DNA of 64,000 bases from the NCBI GenBank assembly GCA_902806575.1, contig CADCXD010000002.1, forward strand, positions 372,001 to 436,000, in the 5' to 3' direction. A program made the translations under genes and the position numbers. This document shows positions 8,645 to 20,834 of this stretch, one piece after another. The notes under the pieces were generated by a model that was given only the letters and a program-made list of their open reading frames with translations, had not been told where the DNA came from and did no database searches. The DNA is from Jackrogersella multiformis (taxonomy: Eukaryota > Ascomycota > Sordariomycetes > Xylariales > Hypoxylaceae). The stretch's first letter is position 1; every line of letters starts with the position of its first letter.

Positions 8645-10864
8645 ATGCCTCCTAACCCGTCCACTGCCTTGAAGAGGCAGCAGATTAGCTTAGCCCAGTT
8701 ATCATCATACGATGATATATTGACAGATTCATTGGTTGATCATGTGAGTAGGAATACCTATTTCTGGGACTGCTGTCCTCATATTAGTCCTCATGCTACG
8801 TACCTAGTATAGGAGAACACTGACCCTGTACTTCAGGTCTACTACTGGACCACAATTCCAAAGAATCGCCCTTCCTATCACCCCTCGCGAGGTGTAAAAG
8901 AAGAGGAAATTACAAAGATTATACAAACCAACCTCATCATTAATCCGGATATCGAAATCGCCGAATCTAAACTCCTTGCGACGGACGGTCTGCGAAGGTT
9001 CCACGATGCACTGAAGACATCTAAAGAAAAGGATGATTTCCGCGCACATCTCCGTCGCTATATGCAAATATATCTTCCCGACTGTCCATTCGAAGTCAGC
9101 TCGACGAACCGCTACACGATTGTGTCCCACGAGGCTGCCGTGACTGCGCGGAGGTACATTAGGAAAGGACATCCTGTTAAGTACCTCTCTGGAATTCAAG
9201 TGTTGATCACGGAGAAAGAGGAGAAAGAGCTCTCAAAGAGAAAGAAGGATTTCAGCATCGTCGTCAGTGCGAGGAATAAATGCGCAAGTTTGTTCATGGG
9301 ACCCGCGCGGTTCGCGAATCATGACTGCGGAGCCAACGCGCGCTTGATGACTACGGGCCAAGCAGGAATTGAGATCATTGCAGCACGGGACATTGAAGCA
9401 GGAGAGGAGATTACCGTCACATACTCTGAAAACTACTTCGGCGTGGATAATTGCGAATGTTTGTGCAGGACCTGTGAGGACAACCTAGTAAATGGTTGGG
9501 CGCCAGCCGACGGGATTGTGCCTGTGAAGAAGAGTATCGAGTCGACATCTATGGAGGGATATTCATTGCGACATAGAAGACGAGACGACAGCTGCGCATC
9601 TGCATCCCGAACTCCTTCAGTCACTCCTGATATCCGACCCAGGATTCTGAAGACGCGGTCCAAGACACTAAAAGTCGACTCTGAACGGGGGTCTACACTT
9701 GGATCTCCAGCTCCCCAGGGTATCTTGCGCCAAAAGCGGAAGCGCGAGTTTGAATCACTCCAGTCACCGCCTGCTACTCCGGATAAAAAACAAAAGACGG
9801 TTCAGTATGAACTCCAGACTGTACCCGTTCTTCCGAGTCTGTCCAGACGAAGTAGCGATGATGATTCGGCTAGCGCGCAATCTTCGGAACATGAAAGCGT
9901 AGACATGGGCTTGACAGACGTGACAACACCCGAAGAAGACCTTAAGGAACCTATACTACAGTCGCCGAGTATAACACCTGCGAAATTATCAACGAACTCT
10001 CTTAAACAGGAGGATGTAGAGACATCTCCACTTTTGGAGATCTCATATATTCCAGCAACTCCTGGCATCCAAGACTCGATCGCGGTAGCACCATTGCCTA
10101 CTATCGAAGACGTAGCTCGGGTCGATGATATTACTGCGATGACACCTCCAGCTAGTCAAGTTGATGAATTACCTTCGGTCTTCGTTGCTATTCCACCACT
10201 AGTTACTCTCGTGACACTTATCTCCGACTCGGTGCAAGTAGCTGGCTCAACTATCGTGGTCACCGAGTCTCCTACTTCCAATGATGAGGTTGATAAAGTC
10301 AGTCCTAAACGGGGTCGTCCCAGAGGTAGACCGCCGAAGGGTGATCTCCCGACTATTAGTCACGTACCTGAGGAGCCTACCCCTCCATCTCGTATTCGGA
10401 CACCGGGGGATTACACACTCACTCCAGTTTTACTTTCCGAGCCCAATACCGCCTGGATACACTGCACTGTATGTAACGACCCCTTTGTGCAGCAGAACGC
10501 ATACTTCACGCGCAGTTCGTGCCCACGATGCGAACGTCATTCTAAGCTGTATGGCTACCAATGGCCTAAGACCGAGAAGGAGGGCAAGCATGATAAAGAG
10601 GAGCGCATCCTTGATCACCGCACTGTCCATCGATTCTTAACAGCAGAGGATGAAGCTAAGATCCGTGGACGAAAGTTACCTCAAGTTCCTAACGATACCA
10701 CTCCTAATAAAGAGGCACCAGAAAAAAGGGGAAGGGGTCGGCCTCGAAAAATACGCTCTGACCCCAATTCAGAGGACGAATTCCACGACGAACAGGACGA
10801 CGAACACAACAACATCAGACGCAGCATGAGGAAACGACAACCAAGCCTGAAAGCTGTTTGTTAG
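8645..10864 (+). CDS. SET9: Histone H4-K20 methyltransferase Set9 (Suv4-20 family)
   Basis: Model: exon 1 8645..8743, intron 8744..8836 (gtgagt...cttcag), exon 2 8837..10864; 708 residues. The N-terminal YDDILTDSLVDH-VYYWTTIPKNR junction matches Set9 proteins and fixes the splice. The SET domain carries the cofactor-binding N194-H195-x-C197 motif (RFANHDCGAN), GEEITVTYSENYFG with Y229, and a post-SET cysteine group CECLCRTC (239-246). The long C-terminus is low in complexity. It contains two AT-hook-like basic patches (KRGRPRGRPPKG and RGRGRPRKIR) and a CTVCNDPF...CPRCERH cysteine pair that probably binds zinc. Set9 methylates histone H4 lysine 20 in chromatin and supports DNA-damage checkpoint and heterochromatin functions. 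A closer acceptor (tatag at about 8810) would add eight residues not typical of the family. Confidence 0.93.
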
Positions 10865-11767
10865 CGTATAAGGATTGGGATAACTCTTAGCAGTGCCGGG
10901 CAATTTGGTCGTGTTCTAGTTGGAATCTGGTCCTGCTACTATTAGCCTTATTAACTCGCGACCTGAACTTGTAACATATCATCACACCCAGCATATCCGC
11001 GGCGTTCTGTGCGATAGCCTCTGCATTATTTACCTGTCTAGTCGAATTGTACACTATCAGTATATTTCTCATCTACTGTCCAATGCATTGGAGCATGTCT
11101 GTTTCTGCGATAGTCAGCATTTCTCATACAATTTATCTTCTACATAACCATATGTTATTCATATGATTTCTTTGAAGCTATATAAAATATTACACCTATA
11201 TATCTAGATCTAGCGTATTGTTTTCCTTGCTCATGAATCATTACCAAGTAGTATCTCTTTGATTCAGGCTCTTTCTGTACATTGGCTTTAAAGTCTACCT
11301 ACTCGGTGGGTACCTACCTAGGTAGGCACATCACATTAAATGCACCTGGGCAGTGGATGGTTATAGATGCATTCAGGGGGATCATTCGGCTTCGTGTGAC
11401 GTCATAATATTATGGATGCTTGGCTGTCGGTACTCGCGCGTGTCAGGGGCGGAGTGGCTAGTTAGGTACATAGGTACCCTCGAAACAGCTATCTCCCTCT
11501 TGGAAGGTTTAAATGGTTTGACATAAGGCAGGGCTTTCCCTCGTTACGTCTTACGATTCTAGCTATATTCACATTCTACCCCGTTCTATCTATACTTAGT
11601 ACCTAACATCTACAACTTCTTGTCTATTTCGTCTCCTCTCCAACGTCTACACCATTCAAGCCCTCAATCAAGCTACCTAATCAATTTATCCTAACCCCCC
11701 ACGCTAGGACCATTCAGTTCTACCTAGCTTAGCCGTTTTTTACATTCGTATCCACCTTCAAGGCACG
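10865..11767. other. Intergenic region SET9 / LysM gene
   Basis: It contains the 3' flank of SET9 and the upstream region of the LysM gene. CCTAGGTAGG-type motifs occur around 11305-11325 and near 11470. The last 200 bases are pyrimidine-rich, like a fungal leader. No gene is seen. Confidence 0.5.
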
Positions 11768-12286
11768 ATGAGTCGCTGGTCTCAGTACGACACCGACGAG
11801 GAACGTCTGCCTGAGGGCATGCAACGTATTGGCTACGATGCCGACAGTCAGACCTATACCTTTCGTGATGGCGATGGTCAGATTTGGGAGAGCGCGCCGG
11901 GTAATCGATATGGCCAACTCCACCGAGTTAATACGACATTCCCACCTTACGGCGACGATGTACATGATGCTACAGAACCACTGCATGCTACCTCGAACGA
12001 ACCAAGCACCTCTTGGCGACATGATATGATGCCCTTGCTGAATTGGTTCTTACTGGTCGGCTTGTTCCTACTCTTCATCTTCTGGTTCATCAGCGGTACG
12101 ACTAGGCGGGTCACGCCGATTACTTGCCGCGATCACAGTAGCCCGTACAAGATCAAGTCAGGCGACAGCTGTTGGGCCATTTCTGAGGAACATGGCGTTC
12201 CACTGGAGTCTCTCCTGCACGAGAACCAGGGTCTTGACTGCGACAAGCTGGCTATTGGTAGTACGGTCTGTATTCCAAGGGTCTAG
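11768..12286 (+). CDS. Membrane-anchored LysM-domain protein
   Basis: Single-exon 172-residue protein. An N-terminal soluble segment (GMQRIGYDADSQTYTFRDGD, tryptophan near 40) resembles a short region found in related fungal proteins. One strong hydrophobic helix spans about 89-109, and a single LysM module spans about 127-170 (YKIKSGDSCWAISEEHGV ... LAIGSTVCIP). There is no signal peptide, so a type II topology with the LysM outside the cytosol is likely but inferred. LysM modules bind GlcNAc-containing glycans such as chitin. Unlike secreted LysM effectors this one is tethered, so a role in cell-wall binding or sensing is more plausible than effector activity. It faces the SDR gene tail to tail. 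Confidence 0.8.
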   Translation: MSRWSQYDTDEERLPEGMQRIGYDADSQTYTFRDGDGQIWESAPGNRYGQLHRVNTTFPPYGDDVHDATEPLHATSNEPSTSWRHDMMPLLNWFLLVGLFLLFIFWFISGTTRRVTPITCRDHSSPYKIKSGDSCWAISEEHGVPLESLLHENQGLDCDKLAIGSTVCIPRV

Positions 12287-12704
12287 GTTACGTAGCTATA
12301 CCGAGTGATCTAGGGCCAGAATAACGAGAGGACTTCTGATACAATATCAATAGCTTGTGGGCTTCGACTAATGCGACCAAGTCCTTTGCTCCATGAGACT
12401 TGTGCGAGTGTATATGCATAGCTGCGCTCCTTGCATATGAAGCCTGCATTCCCTATCACAGATTTATTTTGGCCGCTATCTTAAATCGATCTATTTGGAA
12501 GACAAAATGTTACAACATTTCTATCTCTGTACTATTTCTACTCATCCATCTAGGTTTAGTGCAGTAATACGAACCCTATATCTTCCGTTCTCCTCGGACT
12601 CGTGTAGGGGGCCTGTTAAACTCGCTGTGGGTTCAAGTCGAGGGCGATGGAACACAACACAATCGACCCCAGGCGCGGCGGATATTAACTACCAACTAAC
12701 GACC
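12287..12704. other. Convergent intergenic region LysM / SDR
   Basis: 418 bases between two 3' ends. A GGTTCAAGTC string near 12630 resembles a tRNA B box, but no A box or cloverleaf accompanies it. Nothing else is seen. Confidence 0.5.
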
Positions 12705-13700
12705 TCAATAATCAGATTGCATGACTGATAGCCTTCCACCGTCGTTGACAAGGATGAATCCGTTACAGAAAGAGCCGGCCTTGCTGGCCAGATAAAGAAT
12801 GCTGCCAGCCATTTCGTCATCACCACCAAATTTTCGAGCCGGGATAAAGGTAGGCTCGTCCCAAGCCTCCTTAGACGGGTCACGCTTTGCAATCAATCGC
12901 TCGGCCATTTCGGAAGGGAACACTACATATCTGTCAGTCTTTGGAATAGCCGAGACACTTGCGGAACTTACACCCTGGGGCAATCGCGTTGACTCTAATG
13001 CCATACTTGGCAAGATTTGTACTCGTGTGCTTGGTGAGGTGGACGAGCGCCGACTTGCTTGCCGCATAAGCAGGAGCAGAAATTTGGGACCGACTAAAGG
13101 CCGAGATGCTGCTTGTGACGATGACCTGGCTGTGGATGGAAGGGGCGTCGCTGCCTTGCTTTTCCGGAGCTCCGAATCCTCCTTTCACGGCCTGCTTGTT
13201 GCCCGCGTCTAAGAGTTCGAGAAAGGCGAGGATGGAGAAAAACGAGCCGCTGATGTTGACGTGAAAGGTTTGGGTAAAGTCTTCGATGGAGACGTTTTCG
13301 AATAAATTCTTCCGAAGCTGTTGAATGGACAAGTCACTATTCCAAACCCCAGCGGGGCCAGAGATGCCTGAGTTGGCAATGAACAAATTAACATAGCCAA
13401 TGTCTTTCGTTACAAAGTCGACGGCAGATTGGAGGGATGCTTTGTCCGTAACGTCACATTGAACGGGGACAATACTCGGATGAGCAGCTGCGGCCGTCCC
13501 GAGGGCTTCTCGTCGACGTCCGAGGATATATACTTTCTTTGCTCCAGCTCCTGCCAACCCCTTGGCCATGACAAACCCGATACCTATAGACGAGTGAGAT
13601 AATATGGCTAAGGATAATTGGTATAGAAGATCCTACCGGTTCCACCGCCGGTAATGACGGCAACAATGCCGTCTACCCGGAATAGACTTGACGTATCCAT
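12705..13700 (-). CDS. Short-chain dehydrogenase/reductase (SDR)
   Basis: Model: exons 13700..13637, 13583..12974 and 12930..12705; 299 residues. This is a classical Rossmann-fold SDR: cofactor motif TGGGTGIG (17-24), catalytic N131 in HVNISGS, S180 in TSSIS, and the Y194-x3-K198 pair in YAASK. GRR at about 43-45 after strand 2 hints at NADP(H) preference. C-terminal RKFGGDDEMAGSILYLASKAGS and NGFILVNDGG are typical of the family. Fungal relatives of this type act on small carbonyl or alcohol substrates, so the substrate cannot be assigned. The intron 2 donor was chosen as GG/gtgtaag because only that phase restores the IAPG-Y-VVFPSEMAE path into exon 3. No biosynthetic cluster surrounds it. 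Confidence 0.88.
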
Positions 13701-16473
13701 TTTGGTTTGCCGTTGGTGCAGGAATCACGCAAAGTGGTATATAGATCAATTACAAGGTCTCGAAGGTATTCACGGTGCTGATCATGTGTCAATTCTTTTC
13801 AACGACAGTACCAATTAGGCAGTCCTCTCCGGAATTACCTACCTAGGTATTTATCGATATCAGTGAACGCAGTACAGACCCACGGATAACCTCCGCAACG
13901 ACAAATAACACTTTGGATTAAATATGTTCTGGGTAGATCAACCACATCCGCGGCGGCAAGCGACGTTGGGGATGTCCGTTAAAGCTCGGGGCTAGTTAAG
14001 CTCCAGTCCGGTTATTCGTAAAATAAAGAAGCCGTAGCCTTTCCCGGGTTGAGATATATTCGAGTCTTATAAATCTAGATGAACTACCTATTTTATATTC
14101 GAGTCTTACAAATCCGGATGAACTATTTTACATTGTAGTCGTCTCCGTCGAAGTCGTGTTGCCGAGACAGTAACAAGGAATGGAGATGCTGCGGAATTTA
14201 TCTAATATCCGGGGGCCTCTTAATGTTCCGGCGATAGAGTACCTTAAGTACGTAACCGGAGACTTCCCGCAAGGCAGGTAGCGGAAGATCGAATCGAACC
14301 TGAAGTCACGCTCTCGCCTGGTCCGGGTAGAGCACCTACCAGGTAATAATAGTGAGCTAGGTAGGTACCTACCTAGATACTCCTACCATCTGACATCTCA
14401 CCCAATAAGATGAAGGTGGAGCGTGGGATGTTTTGCATCATCTGTGATGGATATGTCACCATCGTATTCGAACTTTACCTAGGTAATTTATTAACTCTTT
14501 GTAAAATAGTCAGCCTTGTAATTTTTCTCTATTGGCATGTTTGTCGTGAATAGGGACTAGATATTCAGCTTGGCTCATGCTGAGCTGCTATTGTAACCGC
14601 CTTCTTTAAACGAATGCTAGGAGCCATCAGACCTCTCCAGAATACCTAGGTCCTCATCCTCCTACGTGCGGATCGGCCTTAAACCGTTAACCCCATCAGG
14701 CCTAGGGATAGGTGATTATCATGACGAATCGAACGGCAGAGTGGTAGCGGATGCTTAATCAATCAGACAAGCACGAAATTCGGAAGTGGGATTAACTTTC
14801 TGGGAGCGGACTTTCTTTTTCGGGCGCGTCTACGGCAAGGGGTCGAGGCCAAGAGCAAGTCGTCTAGGAAATGTCGATATTGGTCTAGACAAAAAGCGTC
14901 GCTATAACACGTTATACGAGTGGCAATACACCCGACGCGTCCAAGGAGATGCTGAGCATGTTCGGGAGCCTCGAGATTTGGTGGTAAGTTGACATGAGTA
15001 TGGATGCTCGAACCAGTTCCTCGATGAGAGAGTGCTCTGCCATTCGACTACTCTCCGCTTGTCTCCTATCCAGAAGGGGTGCAACTGAACGTCGACAGTG
15101 CTTGTTCGCCTCCAGGTCAGTACTTCCACCCTATAAGTCACCAGTCTTAAGATTATGGAGGAAAATATATGTTGATACCGAAGCTGTGGCCTTCAGAAAG
15201 GTGGCTCGACACTCAGCCAACACGGACAACCAGCCCCACTGGAAGTTTCTAGGTACGCGGCGACAGGACAAGGTTAACAAGGGGTATCATCCACCTCCTA
15301 TCGAACATCACAGGTTCCGGCGATGGCAGACAGACTTCGCTTAGACGCAGCCCCTAGGGCGCGCAAGCTAGGGATATTTCCGACGACAGCGTCAACGGCG
15401 GCATCACCGCGCTTGCGTGGACTCTGGCCCGCGCCACGCACACAGTATGGACTGCCAACCACGAATGCATCTCGGTATCAAATGTTTGGATAGGTATTTC
15501 ACGATTACTCAAGATCTCGGCTTTACTTTTTGTCTATTCTTGGAAATGTCGACTCTACCTGTTTAGAGATGGCGATGCACATGACGAACAGGAGAGGCTT
15601 AGACTTTCGAGGTTGGTATTCCAGAACGGTATTAGTTGGGTAGCTAGCTAACTTACCTAGCAGGTAAAGAGCGGTATTTGAAGAGATCTTCTTGGTCATA
15701 GCTACTTCTTGCCTCGTCTGGTTCTGTCGAAACGCTTCAAAGCTTCGAAGCGAGCAGCTAGCTCTCGACACCGAGATGACTGAACACGAGGTAGAGGCGG
15801 CGGTTCGGACGCTCCGTCCCATCAGAGAGCCATTTTCGGTATAAGATAGGCTGAATAGTTTACGTTCCCGTCCGAGACTCAGTAGATGGGACAAAGGTGA
15901 AACGCGAGGTCCGGGTCATGCCATCTGCCGAAGTTATTGCGTTGTCCGAAGCATGTCGCAGATCCTCAGATCTCGAAATCGAAATGGCGCCAACGCACGG
16001 CAGACGTCCATTGGCTTGGACGGTCTGGGGATTGACGATCTTACGCCAAGCATTTTCCTAGGGCATAGCTAAGAGAACGCATTGTAGCTGACGAAGGTCA
16101 AGTCGTGTCGACTTACGTCCATCGCGTTGTGGGTGTATACAAATGGTATCGTGGTCCACCACGGGCCCCGCAAAGAACACGAGTCGCGTTTGATCTTCGT
16201 GAGGGTTCGATCCTGGGCTCGAATCAGCGAACGTCCCTCATCGCCTGTCAGTCGGGCGACCAGAATACGCAGCGCAGAGAAAGGATGGAGAAAAAAAGAC
16301 TACAAATAAACAGCATGATCCCCCGAATGAATAGATCTTTTTTTTCAGCATCACGAACATTCATCTTCCAACAACAGTTTCTTCTTCAGTTCTCGTTTGA
16401 CCAGGTGTCAGTTGTATTTTTCAATTCCCGCAAAATATTTTATTTTATAACCTACCAACTCACAATCATCAAA
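13701..16473. other. Long gene-poor intergenic region
   Basis: 2.8 kb without a supportable gene. CCTAGGTA-type motifs occur near 13840, 14345-14375, 14480 and 14645. A near-duplicate pair 'attcgagtctta(t/c)aaatc(t/c)' lies at about 14058 and 14098. Open frames at 14786-14992, 14994-15344 and 15523-15894 (-) show arbitrary composition. A TTCGATCCTGG string near 16205 looks like a tRNA B box but has no matching stem. It may hold decayed sequence that I cannot classify. Confidence 0.45.
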
Positions 16474-16918
16474 ATGGTTCGCATCGCCACCGCATTCCTT
16501 GCTTGTAAGTTGAGCCGCGATCGAGATTCGTCTCGGATTCTCCGTGTTGAAGCTTAAGCTAACGGTTCCTCATTTGCTAGTCGCCATCACGGCCTTTGCC
16601 CAAGTCACCCCCAACAACGCCGGCGCCAAGAACGTCGGTCAGGGCAACGCCGCGCAGTTCATCACCGGTGGCTGCGTTTCGGACGCTGACTGCCAATCTG
16701 CCTGCTGCGCCCAGGTCCAGACCACTGGTCTAGGTGTTTGCTCCGCTGAGGCCGCTTCCAACCAGAACGGCAAGCTCGGCTGCGGTTTCGTCGACCCCCA
16801 AGCCCAGCAGACGATTGCTGCCGCTAAGGCCCAGGTCCAGAAGCAGGTGAGTCTCTTACACATCGATAATACCTTGAAAGTATTGCGTTCTAACAAATGT
16901 TTTCATTAGGGTTTCTAA
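16474..16918 (+). CDS. BAS2-like small cysteine-rich secreted protein
   Basis: Model: exons 16474..16504, 16581..16846 and 16910..16918; 101 residues. Signal peptide about residues 1-18 (MVRIATAFLAFAITAFAQ). The mature protein starts QVTPNNAGAKNVG and has six cysteines at 42, 48, 52, 53, 64 and 78 in the pattern GGC-DADC-SACC-GVC-LGC, followed by an Ala/Gln-rich helix and a terminal GF encoded by a nine-base exon. Length, start and cysteine spacing resemble the biotrophy-associated secreted protein 2 group first described in Magnaporthe, whose members are secreted in planta. The family also occurs in non-pathogens, so an effector role is only inferred. Reading through intron 2 would add residues and is less likely. 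Confidence 0.82.
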
Positions 16919-17661
16919 GTCTCCAAGGTAGACAATGGTTGGGAATCGATGTTGGTAGATTGGTGTATGATTATGTTCGCTAGACGTTCACTCAATATAG
17001 ACATAGAGTAAAACCTGGCTGTGCAATGTATCATTAGTCAATATACGTACATCAGGTGTCAAATTGGGAATCTCTTTTCAGGGATATCTTTCGCATGAAA
17101 CCATATGTCGTGACCGTTTCTCCATTGTGTATAAGGTGGCGTGAGTATGTCGATATCATACTTATTGGTATTTGTGAGAAAGTGATGTTGGCTTTGCGTT
17201 AGATCTTCATGATTGTAATCCAGGAGTTAAAAGTTGTACACATAGATTTGCAGTTTTTCTTGTGTACCGTCTACGCCTTAGCAAACAGCGTGGCGGACTT
17301 CCAGTACCTCTGACGTGGCTCCATATGGATGGTTCTTGTATGGCTCCCCCCAATTGGCCGACTGCAGCTCTATAGGTTCTTATTTGACCATCGTCATTGT
17401 TGCCAATCCGATCCATTCACCTCCTATGCGTCGGCATCACAACATCATTGTCAGGCTCGATGCAGGATTCATAGTCTTTGTGCCTTACCAACCGAGTCTA
17501 AAAAGGCGCTTTGTACTGTCGAGCTTGACACCAAACTCCAGGCATCCTGCTTCTGCTTTTGACAACAGTACAAATGCGAACGACTAGGCCATCCTCGTCC
17601 TCGTGCCTACGCCCATTCGGAGGTACATGTTGTGACAGTGTAGAAGGATAAAGATCGGATC
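16919..17661. other. Intergenic region BAS2-like / RING gene
   Basis: 743 bases between two plus-strand genes. Overlapping open frames at 17207-17587 look arbitrary. No repeat or RNA gene was recognised. Confidence 0.45.
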
Positions 17662-18561
17662 ATGGCGAACGTTCAAAAGAGCAACTATCTCCCCTATATT
17701 CAACAACACCTCGACACCCAAAGCGACCTGGATGGAATAGGTTTAGAAACCATTTGCGGAATCTGCCAGGAAAGCAAGCTAGACATTTCAAAGAGTGCTA
17801 GGGAATACAGTTCATCTGTCGACCCACCGGAGGAATGTTTCGAAGCACATCCGCATCTCTTAAATTATACCAGACATGGAATCGAGAGGACCGTAGCTCT
17901 CGCATGTGGGCACGTCTTCGGCGACCGCTGCATCAGTGATATCCTAGCGCACGGATCAGACCTTACCTGTCCATCCTGCGGGTTCCGGATGACATATCAG
18001 GGTTGTGGTCATTCCATGAGACCTGCTTTAGTTCCGGTTGATGGCGACGAACCGATACGGGACAAGTTCCCGCTGACGATTGCCGAGGGTGCGAGCGATC
18101 CGCAGAACTGTACCGAGTGCAGATGGAAACTTATCCGATCGAACATCCGGTATACCCTCGCCGATGAATGCGTAATATGCCGACAGAGGAACCTCGCCCG
18201 TATGCCCTTAGACGCAACGGCCCACCGCGCGCATCGAGAACAACATATCAGCATCGGACTCAGACATGCGCTAGATGATATCGTATCCCTCATATGGCCT
18301 GAGTTCGTGACGCGCGAAACCGAAACGTCGGCGATGAAGGCCACGGCCGACAACGAGCGCCGACTGATCCACGTTTCGCTACTCAACGCGATGGTGCTGT
18401 CGGAGCTAGAAGACACCGTATGGTATCGAACCAAAGCCGGGAAAGGAAACAGCCTGACCAAGGAACAATCGAGGAAACATGTGCGCGGTGTGGCGTCTAT
18501 CGAGCAGAATCTCATGAGCTGGCTTATGAACTCGACTAGAGAGCTACGACGGACGTGGTAG
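17662..18561 (+). CDS. RING-type zinc-finger protein
   Basis: Intronless 299-residue protein. The N-terminal half carries an expanded RING-like ligand set: C32-x2-C35 (CGICQES), then after a long insert LACGHVFGDRC (C82, H84, C90), then C103-x2-C106 (CPSCGF). A second cysteine group follows at about 150-172 (CTECRW and ECVICRQ). The C-terminal half is helical and charged, with no recognised domain. RING proteins usually act as E3 ubiquitin ligases; here the roughly 45-residue insert between the second and third ligands makes it an atypical finger. Only the RING-like motif supports the call, so ligase activity and substrate are unproven. Fungal genomes contain expanded, poorly characterised families of this style. 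Confidence 0.72.
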   Translation: MANVQKSNYLPYIQQHLDTQSDLDGIGLETICGICQESKLDISKSAREYSSSVDPPEECFEAHPHLLNYTRHGIERTVALACGHVFGDRCISDILAHGSDLTCPSCGFRMTYQGCGHSMRPALVPVDGDEPIRDKFPLTIAEGASDPQNCTECRWKLIRSNIRYTLADECVICRQRNLARMPLDATAHRAHREQHISIGLRHALDDIVSLIWPEFVTRETETSAMKATADNERRLIHVSLLNAMVLSELEDTVWYRTKAGKGNSLTKEQSRKHVRGVASIEQNLMSWLMNSTRELRRTW

Positions 18562-20160
18562 ATTGTTATTATTACCACCCAGATACAGTAGTCAGCGTAC
18601 GGGGTAGACTGGATAGGTTACCATCAATGTGCAACATAATAATATGGAAAATTATAAATAGATCGAGCTGTCCAAGATCGATGTTATACATACCGACTTG
18701 GGTTAGCCTATCCGGCTGTTAAGAGGCTGGGAGGTATCTACACTAGTGTAGTGTATGGTCTCCTACCCCTGGCTGCCGGCTGCGCCTCTTAGGGCTAGGT
18801 GTCAGGGTGTGAGGTGGACCGAATATCGGCGAATATTCCGACTCATTGTTATTTTGTATGCAGACGGTAGACCCGGTAGATCTGGTAGCCCTGGCAGCCC
18901 TATGCCGGTCGTATTTATTTTACTTGGCTTCTTCACACTTTCACACTCGCAGACTCGCTGCAAGGCTCGTCTATCGTAGGTATGTAAGACATATCCAAGA
19001 CATTTCCAAGACACCAATGCGGCGGGCTGCGGCATAACAATCGATTATTCGCCAAATCAGATGCGCCCCCAAATGGTGAGAATGTTTCGAGTCACGTTGT
19101 TGGTTAGACAAGAGAAGAAGATACGGGCTGTATATGGTCAATTCGCTTCGCTTAAGTAAATCCAACCTGGGAATAGGATTATCAGATAAGCCACACATGA
19201 AGATCTCCCCCGCAATTCCAATTTTAAGAATAAATGTGCCTAGATAATACTGATAATACAGCCAGACAGCCAGATTACCTAGATCGCATAGCCTCTGAGA
19301 TCGAAAGATCGACGGCTTATTGTAAATTTGGTTTTGTAACTTTTATGTAAACTATAGATCAAATATAACCAACTTGATAATAATAATTTAATTAACATGT
19401 ACTAAGGGGATTAAAAAATAAGTTAGGATGAAATTTTAAGAAGGGTGGGAAAGGTACTTAACTAGGAGGTAGGTAAAGTGAAATAACGTGAAAGACATTA
19501 TACCGGTCAATGGGATAAACCCAAATTTACCCAGGTACCTAGTATATATATTTTGCTCATCGGGTCGTCGTTTCAAGTTAAATATAATTCATCCTCTGAA
19601 GCCCTTTCACCGAGTAAAAACCTCAGCCGCGGCTGTGCTATTGATCTTTAAGTTTCGACGACCCATTACTTTCGAAGGAAGGTTGTTGGTGTTCCAGATT
19701 TGGTTCAGTATACCTAGACCTATTACTATACCTTAAGCACTTAAGGCTGCTGTGCCGCAATGGATATTAGGTAGTATCCCATCCATAGCTCTTGCCAAAA
19801 AAAAATGTGACATCACAAAGAGGAGTCGATACCTAGACAGCGCTTCTGCCTAGCCAAGCGCGACCTACATGACCTGACCTACCCAGCATGGCATGACTGG
19901 GTAGACACTTGTGTGACATACCTACCTGTACTTAGGTAGGTAGGCAGGTAGGATAAGTGATAAATATACATCCATGAGCGCTACAGAAATGAGAAAGACC
20001 TTTCCGCCTTCTTCCTTTTCTCCCGAAATCATAATCTCACTTTTCAACCAACTTCTGCATACCTACCTACCTAACCTAGGTACTCACAACCTTTTGATCG
20101 TCTGGTGTGATCATCAGCACTTTGAGTACCAACGTATCACCACCGATAAATCTAATAACC
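18562..20160. other. Gene-poor intergenic region
   Basis: 1.6 kb. CCTAGGTA-type motifs appear near 19530, 19922-19950 and 20062-20085, the last two in the upstream region and leader of the MARVEL gene. An AT-rich patch lies at 19320-19440. Small open frames (18755-18979, 19488-19736, 19974-20258) look non-coding. Confidence 0.45.
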
Positions 20161-20834
20161 ATGTTGAGGATCGGGACACTGGCCGTACGAAGCTTCTTGG
20201 TAAGTCATACAACTCCTCGTTACTGTTATCGATCCTCATCATACTGATAAACTCCTAGCTTCTCTTCGGCGCAGTCGTCCTAGGCCTCTCTATCACTCTT
20301 GCGAAGCAGCAAGAGGTCGGCTCACCCCCTTCGGAAACCTCGTTCGGCAGCTTCTGTGGCGCATTCGGTATCCTGATCTCGCTAATTGGGCTTGCCGCCC
20401 TATTCATTAACAAGATTCCCGCCTTAGTAATGATGGCGGCGGATGGGCTTGCGACGGCTTTCTATCTCGCTGGTGCCATTGTAAGTCCAACCACTTCGAC
20501 ACAATCCCAATTCCACCTGATTATTAATGCTAACACCACATTATAATAGGCATTGACGGTTGCGCTCAAGCCCGTTCCTAGCTGCACATCTGGTGATGAT
20601 GTGAGTCGGGTCCAACGAATTGTGAACAAGCTCCTTACTGGAGGATGCCAGGACGTCGCAGACAACACGATATGCCCCGGCATTACTGACGAGAACGTGC
20701 TGATTGGCCGCTGTCAGCGCGTGCAGGCCGACTACGTGTTTGAGTACCTAGCCTTCATCTTCGGTGTCGCAGTCATCGCTATGAGTTTCATCCTCCACAG
20801 GAGCGGAGGAAGCAGGAGCGCTGCTTACGTCTGA
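20161..20834 (+). CDS. MARVEL-like four-helix membrane protein
   Basis: Model: exons 20161..20199, 20259..20480 and 20550..20834; 181 residues. Four hydrophobic segments: residues about 5-25 (spanning the first junction), 45-65, 70-90, and 155-175 near the end. The third loop is longer, hydrophilic and carries cysteines (SCTSGDD ... GGCQDVADNTICPG ... GRCQ). This layout, with short termini and a charged C-terminal tail, matches the fungal MARVEL/Nce102-like group. Those proteins sit in plasma-membrane eisosome domains or in secretory vesicles and help organise membrane. Both introns keep phase 0. The family is inferred from topology and general resemblance, not from a diagnostic motif. Confidence 0.72.

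Noticed and set aside
14270..14345. Possible minus-strand tRNA around GGTTCGATTC
   Set aside because: No T stem can be formed and no cloverleaf is visible.
14786..15894. Open frames of 68, 116 and 123 codons
   Set aside because: No conserved pattern, no leader or splice context, and arbitrary composition.
16180..16235. Possible tRNA with a B box TTCGATCC
   Set aside because: The T-stem halves do not pair and no A box or acceptor stem is found upstream.
16544..16909. A 121-codon frame reading through intron 2 of the BAS2-like gene
   Set aside because: Its start lies in intron 1 and its end in intron 2; the spliced model gives the signal peptide and the conserved GF end.
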